64,000 bases of DNA from a virus (IMGVR_UViG_3300022822_000014:1-64000), one strand, 5' to 3'; shown: positions 25,305 to 31,282, numbered from the stretch's first letter. The notes: generated from the sequence alone by a model not told the origin. Numbers and translations: made by a program.

Positions 25305-25379
25305 CGGGTAGTATTCTCGGGGTGAGAAGCTCGGTTTGGAGCCGAGAGGCGGGAAGTTCAACTCTTCTCTACCCGACCA
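25305..25379 (+). tRNA. tRNA-Pro(TGG)
   Basis: CGGGTAG pairs with CTACCCG, stem CTCGG/CCGAG, loop TTTGGAG; ACCA follows, so CCA is encoded here. Confidence 0.85.
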
Positions 25380-25385
25380 TTAGTA

Positions 25386-25543
25386 ATATGGTAGGCATAC
25401 CATATAAAATAAAAGATTAAGCTTAATATCATAATAAGCTCTCTTAGCCATAGAGGTAACTGCGACAACAGGTTTAAATGTAATGATATCAAATCATTTA
25501 AATGTAGGTGGGTGTTATACCCACAAAACTTTTATTTAAGTTT
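25386..25543 (+). other. Structured spacer with tRNA-like remnants
   Basis: Opens with an 8-bp hairpin (ATATGGTA/TACCATAT, loop GGCA, 25386-25405). Near 25490-25535 there is a 9-bp ATTTAAATG/CATTTAAAT hairpin and a T-arm-like GTGGG-TGTTATA-CCCAC, but no matching acceptor stem, so no tRNA is called. Confidence 0.3.
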
Positions 25544-25614
25544 GCCCTTTAAGCTTTAAGGTGAAGCACGATACTTTTAATATCGGGAAGTAGGATCGTT
25601 ACCTACAAGGGGTA
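25544..25614 (+). tRNA. tRNA-Lys(TTT)
   Basis: Stem CGATA/TATCG with loop CTTTTAA; T arm GTAGG/CCTAC with loop ATCGTTA. Acceptor GCCCTTT/AAGGGGT includes a G1-U72 pair. Confidence 0.8.
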
Positions 25615-25674
25615 CAAAGTGGTTAGGTTTAGAGAAATCCGGGTATTGGCTTTAATAATACAAAAACTCTAATT

Positions 25675-25745
25675 GCCTCGTTGGCGTAATGGAAGCGTAA
25701 TTGTTTTACATGCAATTGGCAGTGGTTCGATTCCACTACGAGGTA
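25675..25745 (+). tRNA. tRNA-Val(TAC)
   Basis: GCCTCGT/ACGAGGT acceptor (G1-U72), anticodon stem ATTGT/GCAAT with loop TTTACAT, T arm GTGG-TTCGATT-CCAC. Confidence 0.82.
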
Positions 25746-25844
25746 CAAAATTAGTTGGGTGTATATAAATACGGTACTGTAATATCGTTAATTGCATTTA
25801 CTAGTCTATTTGTTTGGAGATTACAGTCTTCTTAAAGATAGTTG

Positions 25845-25934
25845 TTTTGTGTGGTGAAATTGGGATACACGACCCATTCTAAGGGTTGAAGTTACCGCAA
25901 GGTCTTCGTATAGGTTCAAGTCCTATCACAAAAT
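25845..25934 (+). tRNA. Class II (Leu-like) tRNA body with TCT anticodon
   Basis: TTTTGTG/CACAAAA acceptor, D arm GTGAAATTGGGATACAC as in Leu tRNAs, 5-bp stem GACCC/GGGTT with 7-base loop ATTCTAA (anticodon TCT, Arg), long variable arm with GAAG/CTTC and ACC/GGT pairs, T arm ATAGG-TTCAAGT-CCTAT. Body and anticodon disagree: the anticodon reads AGA while the long arm is typical of Leu, Ser or Tyr. A normal Arg(TCT) tRNA is at 28589. Confidence 0.65.
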
Positions 25935-25939
25935 CAATT

Positions 25940-26020
25940 GGGGACAGAAAGTCGTTCGGATACGACAGCGAGACTGTAAATCTCGTCCGCAAGGGAGTGG
26001 TTCGAATCCACCTGGCCCCA
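25940..26020 (+). tRNA. tRNA-Tyr(GTA)
   Basis: GGGGACA/TGGCCCC acceptor with one mismatch, stem CGAGA/TCTCG, loop CTGTAAA, long variable arm TCCGCAAGGGA. Confidence 0.85.
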
Positions 26021-26071
26021 CCGGTAGCTGTTTTTGTATTTCCTTACTATTTATTAGAAAGGAAGTACATT

Positions 26072-26731
26072 ATGGCAAAGAAAGAATACGGTACAAGAAA
26101 GAAGTACCATTTTATTTATAAAACTACAAATACACTAAGCGGAAGATATTATATAGGAATGCATTCAACGGATGATTTGAATGATGGGTATTTAGGATCT
26201 GGAACGTATTTAAAAAGATCTATAAATAAACATGGAAAAGAAAATCATTCAGTTGAGATCTTAGAATTTTTAAATTCAAGAGAAGGCTTAGCAGCAAGAG
26301 AAAAAGAAATAGTATCTCTTCAAGAAATTGCTAAGAAAGAATGTATGAATTTGAAAGTAGGGGGTAAAGGAGGCTTTTCAACAGAAGTACAGAAAAGAGG
26401 TTCAATAGCAGGAAATTTAGAAAAAACCAGATTAAGAAAAGAAGACCCTGCATTTAGAGCAAGGTTCACCAAAGTTATGTCAGAATGCATGAAGAAACAG
26501 TTTCTAGAGGGAAAACGAACATCTTTTAACATAGGACAGTGGATAGGAAAAAAACACACAGAAGCGACTAAGCTAAAAATGAGTAAATCAGCATCAAACA
26601 AACCACCTGAACAGAATTCACAATTCGGCACATGTTGGATAACTAATGAAGTTGAAAGCAAAAAGATTAAAAAAGGCGATGATATTACAGAAGGTTGGAG
26701 ATTAGGACGAATAGTGAATATCGTGGCGTAA
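26072..26731 (+). CDS. GIY-YIG homing endonuclease, NUMOD3 type, in tRNA array
   Basis: 219 residues from ATG 26072. An in-frame start at 25886 was rejected because it would run through two tRNAs. The GIY-YIG domain is at 10-95: HFIYKTTNTLSGRYYIGMHS, LGSGTYLKRSINKHGKENH, then the Glu of AAREKEIVS and N-L-K-V-G-G-K-G-G. The C-terminal half has the NUMOD-type G-K-K-H-T-E-A-T-K-L-K-M-S motif and binds DNA. These genes spread by cutting tRNA or gene targets lacking them. It shares about half of its N-domain residues with the enzyme at 27688. Confidence 0.85.
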   Translation: MAKKEYGTRKKYHFIYKTTNTLSGRYYIGMHSTDDLNDGYLGSGTYLKRSINKHGKENHSVEILEFLNSREGLAAREKEIVSLQEIAKKECMNLKVGGKGGFSTEVQKRGSIAGNLEKTRLRKEDPAFRARFTKVMSECMKKQFLEGKRTSFNIGQWIGKKHTEATKLKMSKSASNKPPEQNSQFGTCWITNEVESKKIKKGDDITEGWRLGRIVNIVA

Positions 26732-26815
26732 GCCCCATTAGTACGACGATATAAAATAAACGAGAAAGGGCGAAAGCACACTAGCTAGAAGGTGTAAGTA
26801 GCAACGAAGGGATAT

Positions 26816-26891
26816 GGAATTTTTGTGTAGATGGTTCGCACGCTAGTCTGAAGAACTAGAGGAGAAGGTTCGATTCCTTCAGATTCCACCA
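26816..26891 (+). tRNA. tRNA-Phe(GAA)
   Basis: GGAATTT/AGATTCC, stem CTAGT/ACTAG with loop CTGAAGA; discriminator A and encoded CCA. Confidence 0.88.
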
Positions 26892-26896
26892 TTATA

Positions 26897-26977
26897 TTAC
26901 GATGCAGGTGCGTTGACTGTTCCATTGGCAGTACCGGTAGATATACCCAATGAAGGTTCGAGTCCTTTAATCGTAAC
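26897..26977 (+). tRNA. tRNA-like element, anticodon not assignable
   Basis: A perfect 7-bp acceptor TTACGAT/ATCGTAA and a T arm GAAGG-TTCGAGT-CCTTT are present, but the middle contains an ATTGG/CCAAT hairpin instead of a normal anticodon arm. Could be a decayed tRNA or an unusual RNA. Confidence 0.4.
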
Positions 26978-27064
26978 AACTACATCGTAGTTAGTTGCTT
27001 CTACCCCACAGAACCATAACTGAGAAGCTTATAGAGGGGTGACTAATAGGAGAGACTAAATCCA

Positions 27065-27141
27065 GGGTTGGTAGCTAAGTGGTAAAGCATTTGCCTGTTA
27101 AGTAAAAGATTCCGTGGGTTCGACCCCCACCCAACCCTCCA
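27065..27141 (+). tRNA. tRNA-Asn(GTT)
   Basis: GGGTTGG/CCAACCC, anticodon stem TTTGC/GTAAA, loop CTGTTAA; CCA encoded. Confidence 0.87.
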
Positions 27142-27143
27142 AT

Positions 27144-27200
27144 TAGTTTATAGGAAGTCCTGCCCTTGAGTTCTAGTGATTGTATCAAAAACTCTAAAAA
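27144..27200 (+). repeat. Inter-tRNA spacer repeat, copy 1
   Basis: TAGTTTATAGG, then CCTTGAGTTCTA, then TCAAAAACTCTAAAAA: the same order as at 31077-31128. Contains a GAGTT/AACTC hairpin. Each copy follows a tRNA with encoded CCA. Confidence 0.55.
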
Positions 27201-27206
27201 GACCCA

Positions 27207-27279
27207 CGGAGTGTAGCTCAATCGGTAGAGCGTTCGCCTGATACGCGAAAGGTAGTAGGATCGTAACCTACCATTCCGA
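27207..27279 (+). tRNA. tRNA-Ile(GAT)
   Basis: CGGAGTG/CATTCCG, stem TTCGC/GCGAA, loop CTGATAC, D arm GCTCAATCGGTAGAGC. Confidence 0.88.
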
Positions 27280-27284
27280 CAAAA

Positions 27285-27370
27285 GGAAGATAAACTATGA
27301 TGGTGATTAGGGTATCCTGCTAAGATAATCGTGCTATAAAAGGCATTCGGTTCGATTCCGATTTCTTCCT
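27285..27370 (+). tRNA. tRNA-Ser(GCT)
   Basis: GGAAGA/TCTTCC acceptor core, loop CTGCTAA, long variable arm, T arm TTCGG-TTCGATT-CCGAT. Confidence 0.78.
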
Positions 27371-27376
27371 CAAAAT

Positions 27377-27448
27377 ACTAATATAGCTCAATGGTAGAGC
27401 GGCTCTTTCATACGGAGTAGGTTGATGGTTCGATTCCATCTATTGGTA
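27377..27448 (+). tRNA. tRNA-Met(CAT) or Ile2
   Basis: ACTAATA/TATTGGT, anticodon stem GCTCT/GGAGT, loop TTCATAC. One of three CAT tRNAs; which is initiator, elongator or Ile(CAU) is not decided by the sequence. Confidence 0.82.
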
Positions 27449-27453
27449 CTATA

Positions 27454-27562
27454 TTTAAAACCGCTCGGGTTCAAACATAGAAATATGTGGAGGATAATTC
27501 AGTCACCCGCACCTCGTAAGAGACAACTATAGACTGACACGTAAGGAAAGTGGGAGCCTTAC
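27454..27562 (+). other. Structured spacer before tRNA-His
   Basis: Contains a CATA-GAAA-TATG hairpin and a GTAAGG/CCTTAC hairpin (27541-27560); no tRNA fold found. Confidence 0.3.
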
Positions 27563-27568
27563 AAACAT

Positions 27569-27641
27569 GGTGTTTGTAGTTCAATGGTAGAATGTTTGAC
27601 TGTGAATCAAAAGACGAAGGATCGATACCTTCCTTACACCC
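27569..27641 (+). tRNA. tRNA-His(GTG)
   Basis: Stem TTTGA/TCAAA, loop CTGTGAA, T arm GAAGG/CCTTC, discriminator C as expected for His; acceptor has two mismatches at its base. Confidence 0.82.
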
Positions 27642-27664
27642 GGTATACTTTTTGAAACAGTTAG

Positions 27665-27673
27665 CTATTTATA
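27665..27673 (+). promoter_or_regulatory. Late-type promoter motif CTATTTATA
   Basis: Fifteen bases before the ATG of the GIY-YIG gene at 27688. Confidence 0.45.
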
Positions 27674-27687
27674 ATAAACAAACATAA

Positions 27688-28368
27688 ATGGCTAACTATT
27701 CAAAAAAGAAGAAATACCACTTTACTTATAAAACAACAAATATAATAAACAGTAGATATTACCTAGGAATGCATTCAACTAACCGTATCGATGACGGATA
27801 TTTAGGAAGCGGTACAAGACTACGCTACGAAGTAACTAAGTACGGTAGAGACAATTTTAAGGTTGAGATAATTAAGTATTTTAATTCAAGAGAAGACCTA
27901 GTTCAAGCTGAAATGCAGTTAATAACAGAACAGGATCTAAACAGTGTAAACTGCTTAAACTTAATAACAGGAGGAAATGGATTTAGTATAGAAACTTCTA
28001 GGTGTGCAAATGAGATTAGAAAACAGAAATTACAACAGGACGTAGATTGGAGAGAGGCATATATACTAAAACTTAAAGATACAAAAAAAGAGTGGGTAAA
28101 AAATCTAACACAGCAGGACAAAGACACTATCTCTAAAAAAATAAAAAGAGGTCTAAAAAAAAGCGGACATATTCATAACTCTTTTCTAGGAAAAAAACAC
28201 TCGAAAGAGACTATACTTAAGATGAAAAAAGCTAAAATAGGACAGGGGTGTGGGAATAAAAACTCACAATACGGAAAACCAAGGAGTGAGGAAACTAAAA
28301 AAAAGATAAGAGAAAGTCTTAGGAAGACTCGTGAAATGAAAAAAAATGCCCATATGGTGAAACGGTAA
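27688..28368 (+). CDS. GIY-YIG homing endonuclease in tRNA array
   Basis: 226 residues. N-terminal GIY-YIG domain: HFTYKTTNIINSRYYLGMHS (residues 11-30), YLGSGTRLRYEVTKYGRDNF, AEMQLITEQ and N-L-I-T-G-G-N-G-F; C-terminal NUMOD3 repeats with F-L-G-K-K-H-S-K-E-T-I-L and Y-G-K-P-R-S-E-E-T. It has its own late-type box. Its last seven codons overlap the 5' end of the following tRNA-Leu gene, so insertion did not destroy the tRNA but used its sequence as coding end. Confidence 0.87.
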   Translation: MANYSKKKKYHFTYKTTNIINSRYYLGMHSTNRIDDGYLGSGTRLRYEVTKYGRDNFKVEIIKYFNSREDLVQAEMQLITEQDLNSVNCLNLITGGNGFSIETSRCANEIRKQKLQQDVDWREAYILKLKDTKKEWVKNLTQQDKDTISKKIKRGLKKSGHIHNSFLGKKHSKETILKMKKAKIGQGCGNKNSQYGKPRSEETKKKIRESLRKTREMKKNAHMVKR

Positions 28369-28420
28369 ACACAACAGGTTTAAGCCCTGTAAGCTGTAGG
28401 TTCGAATCCTACTATGGGTA
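28348..28420 (+). tRNA. tRNA-Leu(TAA), short variable loop
   Basis: GCCCATA/TATGGGT acceptor (G1-U72), stem ACAGG/CCTGT, loop TTTAAGC. The variable region is only AAGCT, not the long arm expected for Leu. Overlaps the end of the upstream GIY-YIG gene by 21 bases. Confidence 0.8.
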
Positions 28421-28511
28421 CAATAAGGAAGAGCTAGAGAGTCCTAAATGATATCTAAAATCTCCTCGCAGTTTTTAAGATTGGTTTTTTGCTTTAAAAA
28501 ATCCTTCAAAT

Positions 28512-28583
28512 GGCTTTATAGTTTAATGGACAGAACCTTCGGCTACGAACCGAAAAATGGGAGTTCGAATCTCTCTAAAGCCT
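28512..28583 (+). tRNA. tRNA-Arg(ACG)
   Basis: GGCTTTA/TAAAGCC, stem TTCGG/CCGAA, loop CTACGAA. Confidence 0.87.
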
Positions 28584-28588
28584 CAACT

Positions 28589-28660
28589 ACCTCCATAGTT
28601 AAATGGACATAACAAAACTCTTCTAAAGTTTAGATCCAAGTTCGATTCTTGGTGGAGGTT
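28589..28660 (+). tRNA. tRNA-Arg(TCT)
   Basis: ACCTCCA/TGGAGGT, stem AAACT/AGTTT, loop CTTCTAA; reads the AGA codon that dominates Arg use in these genes. Confidence 0.87.
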
Positions 28661-28670
28661 CAAACAAAAT

Positions 28671-28739
28671 GCTTCTCGGGCTAAGGTAGCCAAATAGTCT
28701 CCAAAACTATAGGACAAGGTTCGATTCCTTGGGGTTGCG
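28671..28739 (+). tRNA. tRNA-Trp(CCA)
   Basis: Stem ATAGT/ACTAT, loop CTCCAAA, T arm CAAGG-TTCGATT-CCTTG. Acceptor GCTTCTC/GGGTTGC contains two T-T mismatches. Confidence 0.75.
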
Positions 28740-28764
28740 CAAACATTAACTTAATTATTAACTC

Positions 28765-29274
28765 ATGAAAAATCGTTATGACAAAACACTAGTGGTTGAT
28801 TCAAGCTACATTGCAAGAAGCATCATTACTACCGAAAGAGCTTTCGTGATTTCGTATAAAGGTAATGCTGATGTAGTAGTTGAACACCCTGAAACATTTG
28901 GAGTTGTAAACCCCAAACTAGAAATTTTTAAACCATCTGTTATTAGAGTCTACACTTATGTAAAACTAGAATACCAGAAAGTAGCTCTAACAAGAGATAA
29001 TGTATTTAAAAGAGATGGACATGAATGCGTATACTGCGGTTGTAATAACAGAAAAACACTTACATTAGATCACGTAGTACCACAATCAAAAGGAGGACCA
29101 AACACTTGGGATAACTTAGTAACTGCTTGTAAAGTTTGTAATAACGAAAAAGCAAATTTAACATTAAAAGAATACGGTAGGGAAATACCTAAACCAAAAA
29201 GACCACACTACTTAATGTTATTAAAGAAAACAAGTTTTATACCTGAAGAGTGGAAACCTTACCTATTATTCTAG
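28765..29274 (+). CDS. HNH endonuclease
   Basis: 169 residues. The HNH core is at about 78-125: VFKRDGHECVYCGC (first zinc Cys pair), TLDHVVPQSKGGPNTWDNLVT (catalytic D-H, then N) and ACKVCNNEKAN (second Cys pair). This short McrA-like HNH protein is of a type frequently seen in Bacteroidota genomes and phages. In the tRNA array it may be a free-standing homing endonuclease or a nuclease used in DNA processing. Confidence 0.82.
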   Translation: MKNRYDKTLVVDSSYIARSIITTERAFVISYKGNADVVVEHPETFGVVNPKLEIFKPSVIRVYTYVKLEYQKVALTRDNVFKRDGHECVYCGCNNRKTLTLDHVVPQSKGGPNTWDNLVTACKVCNNEKANLTLKEYGREIPKPKRPHYLMLLKKTSFIPEEWKPYLLF

Positions 29275-29280
29275 GTAGAT

Positions 29281-29350
29281 GAGTGAGTTGTTCTTGGAGA
29301 ACAGTTGGTTTGCAAAACCAATAGAGTAGGTTCGATTCCTACCTTACTCT
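29281..29350 (+). tRNA. tRNA-Cys(GCA)
   Basis: GAGTGAG/CTTACTC, stem TTGGT/ACCAA, loop TTGCAAA. Starts 6 bases after the HNH stop codon. Confidence 0.87.
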
Positions 29351-29390
29351 CAAAAATAAACATAAAAAAATTAGGATATACAGTAAATAG

Positions 29391-29402
29391 TTCGTATATT
29401 TA
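29391..29402 (+). promoter_or_regulatory. Promoter box TTCGTATATTTA, second tRNA unit
   Basis: Exact consensus with upstream AAAAAAATTAGGATATACAG like the 24805 and 24997 copies. Confidence 0.6.
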
Positions 29403-29418
29403 TATATAATAAAGATAG

Positions 29419-29439
29419 GTTCATTGACATATTGGATAA
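29419..29439 (+). promoter_or_regulatory. boxA-like leader of tRNA array, copy 2
   Basis: Identical 21 bases to 25026-25046, again directly before a tRNA. Confidence 0.45.
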
Positions 29440-29442
29440 ATT

Positions 29443-29515
29443 GCTCGTGTGGTGGAATGGTATACACGGCCGTCTTAGAAACGGTCTTTTGCAGGTTCGA
29501 GTCCTGCCATGAGTA
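29443..29515 (+). tRNA. tRNA-Leu(TAG), short variable loop
   Basis: GCTCGTG/CATGAGT (G1-U72), Leu-like D arm, stem GCCGT/ACGGT with loop CTTAGAA, but variable region is CTTTT only. Confidence 0.8.
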
Positions 29516-29535
29516 CAAAAACTGTTCGAGTACTA

Positions 29536-29700
29536 ATTATGACTTATCACTCTAATTAGGAAGTAGTGGGCAAATATATTAAAGGTTATTAATCAATAAA
29601 CTACCTAGAATAGTTCTGATACTGGACTTGAGATTAAAGCGGTTGGATCCCGAAGTGTTAACAGGTTTATAAGGGTAAGCTAAGTTACTGTTAGTGCAAA
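29536..29700 (+). other. Gene-free spacer with hairpins
   Basis: CTAATTA pairs with TAATTAG near 29536-29562 and TAACAG with CTGTTA near 29660-29696. No tRNA or ORF seen. Confidence 0.25.
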
Positions 29701-29705
29701 ATTAT

Positions 29706-29808
29706 AGCTGTGAAATCATTGGTTGATAGCACCTCTCCAGGGTTAAGTTTAACGATAAGTTCACTTAGAATTGTAAAGCCGGATTAGGTTCGAATCCTAA
29801 CATAGCTA
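29706..29808 (+). tRNA. Oversized tRNA-like RNA, 103 nt
   Basis: AGCTGTG/CATAGCT acceptor with discriminator A, D arm ATCA-TTGGT-TGAT and T arm TTAGG-TTCGAAT-CCTAA are good, but about 60 bases lie between D and T arms and no standard anticodon stem is seen (best candidate CTCTCCAGG is poor). Confidence 0.4.
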
Positions 29809-29820
29809 CAAAATTAAAAT

Positions 29821-29973
29821 GGTCCTATATATAGTAGTGGATCGCTCCTACTACTATCAGTGGGATAACGTTACGGCTTTTGGTTTAACACTTCTTATAC
29901 TAGTTTGAAGAGAAAAGTTAAAACATTAGAGTAAGTAACTTATCAAAGGTTGGTTCGATTCCAACTAGGGCTA
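29821..29973 (+). tRNA. Oversized tRNA-like RNA, 153 nt, with 10-bp inserted hairpin
   Basis: GGTCCTA/TAGGGCT acceptor and T arm GTTGG-TTCGATT-CCAAC fit a tRNA, but a 10-bp hairpin (ATAGTAGTGG with CCTACTACTAT region, 29831-29857) replaces the D arm and about 90 more bases follow. Interrupted or degenerate tRNA. Confidence 0.4.
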
Positions 29974-30043
29974 CAAAATACAAGTTAGACGTTCGAAGGA
30001 GAACTTAAAAGGTATTCAAACCACCATTCTAACTTATAATATT

Positions 30044-30140
30044 AAGAGAGTTAGTGAAGCTAGGACAAGCTGGAATAGGATAAAGGTTTATCCCCAGTCC
30101 CAGATATTTCTAGAAACCTCGAAAGACCCGAAGCTCTCTT
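30044..30140 (+). ncRNA. 97-nt structured RNA candidate
   Basis: Closed by AAGAGAG/CTCTCTT (7 bp, perfect), with an internal GGATAAA-GG-TTTATCC hairpin. No T-loop consensus, so not a tRNA. Confidence 0.35.
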
Positions 30141-30146
30141 ATATTT

Positions 30147-30218
30147 GCCTCTAAAGCATAAATGGTAATGTGCCCGGTTTGTACCCGGAGGAACAGGGTT
30201 CGATTCCTTGTAGAGGCT
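30147..30218 (+). tRNA. tRNA-Thr(TGT)
   Basis: GCCTCTA/TAGAGGC, stem CCGG/CCGG, loop TTTGTAC. Confidence 0.85.
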
Positions 30219-30219
30219 C

Positions 30220-30278
30220 AAAAGTAAATTAACCTCGCTTAACGATAATATCACCGAGGGAGGTCAATGTTTACTTTT
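30220..30278 (+). ncRNA. 59-nt structured RNA candidate
   Basis: Closed by AAAAGTAAA/TTTACTTTT (9 bp, perfect) with inner CCTCG/CGAGG stem; fills the whole space between tRNA-Thr and tRNA-Gly. Confidence 0.4.
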
Positions 30279-30281
30279 AAT

Positions 30282-30353
30282 GCGAATATAGTATAGTGGC
30301 TATTATGTCTGGCTTCCAACCAGAGGACGAGAGTTCGATTCTCTCTATTCGCT
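30282..30353 (+). tRNA. tRNA-Gly(TCC)
   Basis: GCGAATA/TATTCGC, stem TCTGG/CCAGA, loop CTTCCAA. Confidence 0.88.
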
Positions 30354-30395
30354 CGAACAGCCCGAAGTACAAGGGAACGAAGATAGAGATTACAG

Positions 30396-30436
30396 ATATG
30401 AGTTGAAATAACAAATACCTTCGGGTACACTCATAT
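30396..30436 (+). ncRNA. 41-nt structured RNA candidate
   Basis: ATATGAGT/ACTCATAT (8 bp) encloses a TACC-TTCG-GGTA tetraloop hairpin. Confidence 0.35.
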
Positions 30437-30507
30437 AGGCGTGGATGCTCTCCAAATCGTAGGTTGGTACAGTTGGTAACTCTGGGAATATTACAAAAGT
30501 TACAAAT

Positions 30508-30579
30508 GCTCCTGTCGACAACTGGCTAAGTCACTACCCTTTCACGGTAGAGTAGAGGGATCGATACCCTCCAGGAGTA
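30508..30579 (+). tRNA. tRNA-Glu(TTC)
   Basis: GCTCCTG/CAGGAGT (G1-U72), stem CTACC/GGTAG, loop CTTTCAC. Confidence 0.86.
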
Positions 30580-30589
30580 CTTTTATTAA

Positions 30590-30771
30590 AAATTCTTTGC
30601 TTAAAGATAGACATAGTGAAAGCATTCCCTGATAGAAAAGGCGAGAAAGACCACAATTGAAAGTGGATAGCTATAGACTGTATCAGCAGTTGTGTTTATT
30701 GTAAAGGTATTGGTGATTAGGTTCATAGCGTTAAGAGCGTGATATTACACTGAAATTTGTACAAAGAGTTT
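30590..30771 (+). ncRNA. 182-nt structured RNA candidate
   Basis: AAATTCTTTG pairs with CAAAGAGTTT over 10 bp (one G-U) and spans the entire spacer between tRNA-Glu and tRNA-Ala. Inner folding not resolved. Confidence 0.35.
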
Positions 30772-30781
30772 TTAATAATTT

Positions 30782-30854
30782 GGGGATATGGTGAAATTGG
30801 CTATCATAGTAGATTTGCATTCTACTGTTCCGAGTTCGAGCCTCGGTTTCTCCA
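30782..30854 (+). tRNA. tRNA-Ala(TGC)
   Basis: Stem GTAGA/TCTAC, loop TTTGCAT, T arm CCGAG/CTCGG; acceptor GGGGATA/TTTCTCC with one mismatch. Confidence 0.83.
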
Positions 30855-30922
30855 CGAGATATCTACCCTAGGTAGGTGTTTTACTCAAGGTTTTATTGGT
30901 TGTACCTCAACAACCAATACCT

Positions 30923-30994
30923 AGCTTCATAGTTAAACGGCTATAATGTCGCCCTGTCACGGCGAAGTTCGGAGTTCGATTCTCCGTGGAGCTG
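30923..30994 (+). tRNA. tRNA-Asp(GTC)
   Basis: AGCTTCA/TGGAGCT, stem TCGCC/GGCGA, loop CTGTCAC, discriminator G as in Asp. Confidence 0.86.
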
Positions 30995-31000
30995 CATATT

Positions 31001-31073
31001 GCGGTTTGGTGTAATTGGTAGCATGAGGGGCTCATAACCCCAAGGCGAGGTTCGAGTCCTTAATCCGCTTCCA
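31001..31073 (+). tRNA. tRNA with CAT anticodon (Met or Ile2)
   Basis: GCGGTTT/AATCCGC with one mismatch, stem GGGG/CCCC, loop CTCATAA; CCA appears encoded after two T. Confidence 0.8.
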
Positions 31074-31076
31074 AAA

Positions 31077-31128
31077 TAGTTTATAGGTCGTTCTGTCCTT
31101 GAGTTCTATTTCAAAACTCTAAAAAAGG
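31077..31128 (+). repeat. Inter-tRNA spacer repeat, copy 2
   Basis: Same element as 27144-27200, slightly shorter, again after a tRNA with CCA. Confidence 0.55.
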
Positions 31129-31131
31129 CTA

Positions 31132-31206
31132 GGTCATGTAGCTAAGTTTGGTAAGGCAGCTCGCTCATAACGAGAAGATTCATAGGTTCGAATCCTATCA
31201 TGACCA
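31132..31206 (+). tRNA. tRNA with CAT anticodon (Met or Ile2), last of array
   Basis: GGTCATG/CATGACC, stem CTCG/CGAG with loop CTCATAA, T arm ATAGG/CCTAT. Confidence 0.84.
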
Positions 31207-31273
31207 CATTTAATTTTATCCAATAAGTTAAACATTGAAATACCTTTAAAAAACAGATAACATTAGTTTCTTC

Positions 31274-31282
31274 CTATTTATA
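31274..31282 (+). promoter_or_regulatory. Late-type promoter motif CTATTTATA, fibre operon
   Basis: Twenty-five bases before the ATG of the first fibre-region gene. Confidence 0.45.

Noticed and set aside
25886-26071. Upstream start for the GIY-YIG gene
   Set aside because: It would translate through two tRNA genes; the ATG at 26072 directly precedes the GIY-YIG domain.
26785-26979. Minus-strand frame of 64 codons over tRNA-Phe and the neighbouring tRNA-like element
   Set aside because: Its sequence is the reverse complement of tRNA genes, a classic false gene.
30060-30254. Minus-strand frame of 64 codons across tRNA-Thr
   Set aside because: Same reason: it runs through a tRNA and structured spacers.
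25050-31206. rRNA genes in the tRNA region
   Set aside because: No rRNA-like sequence of adequate length was seen.
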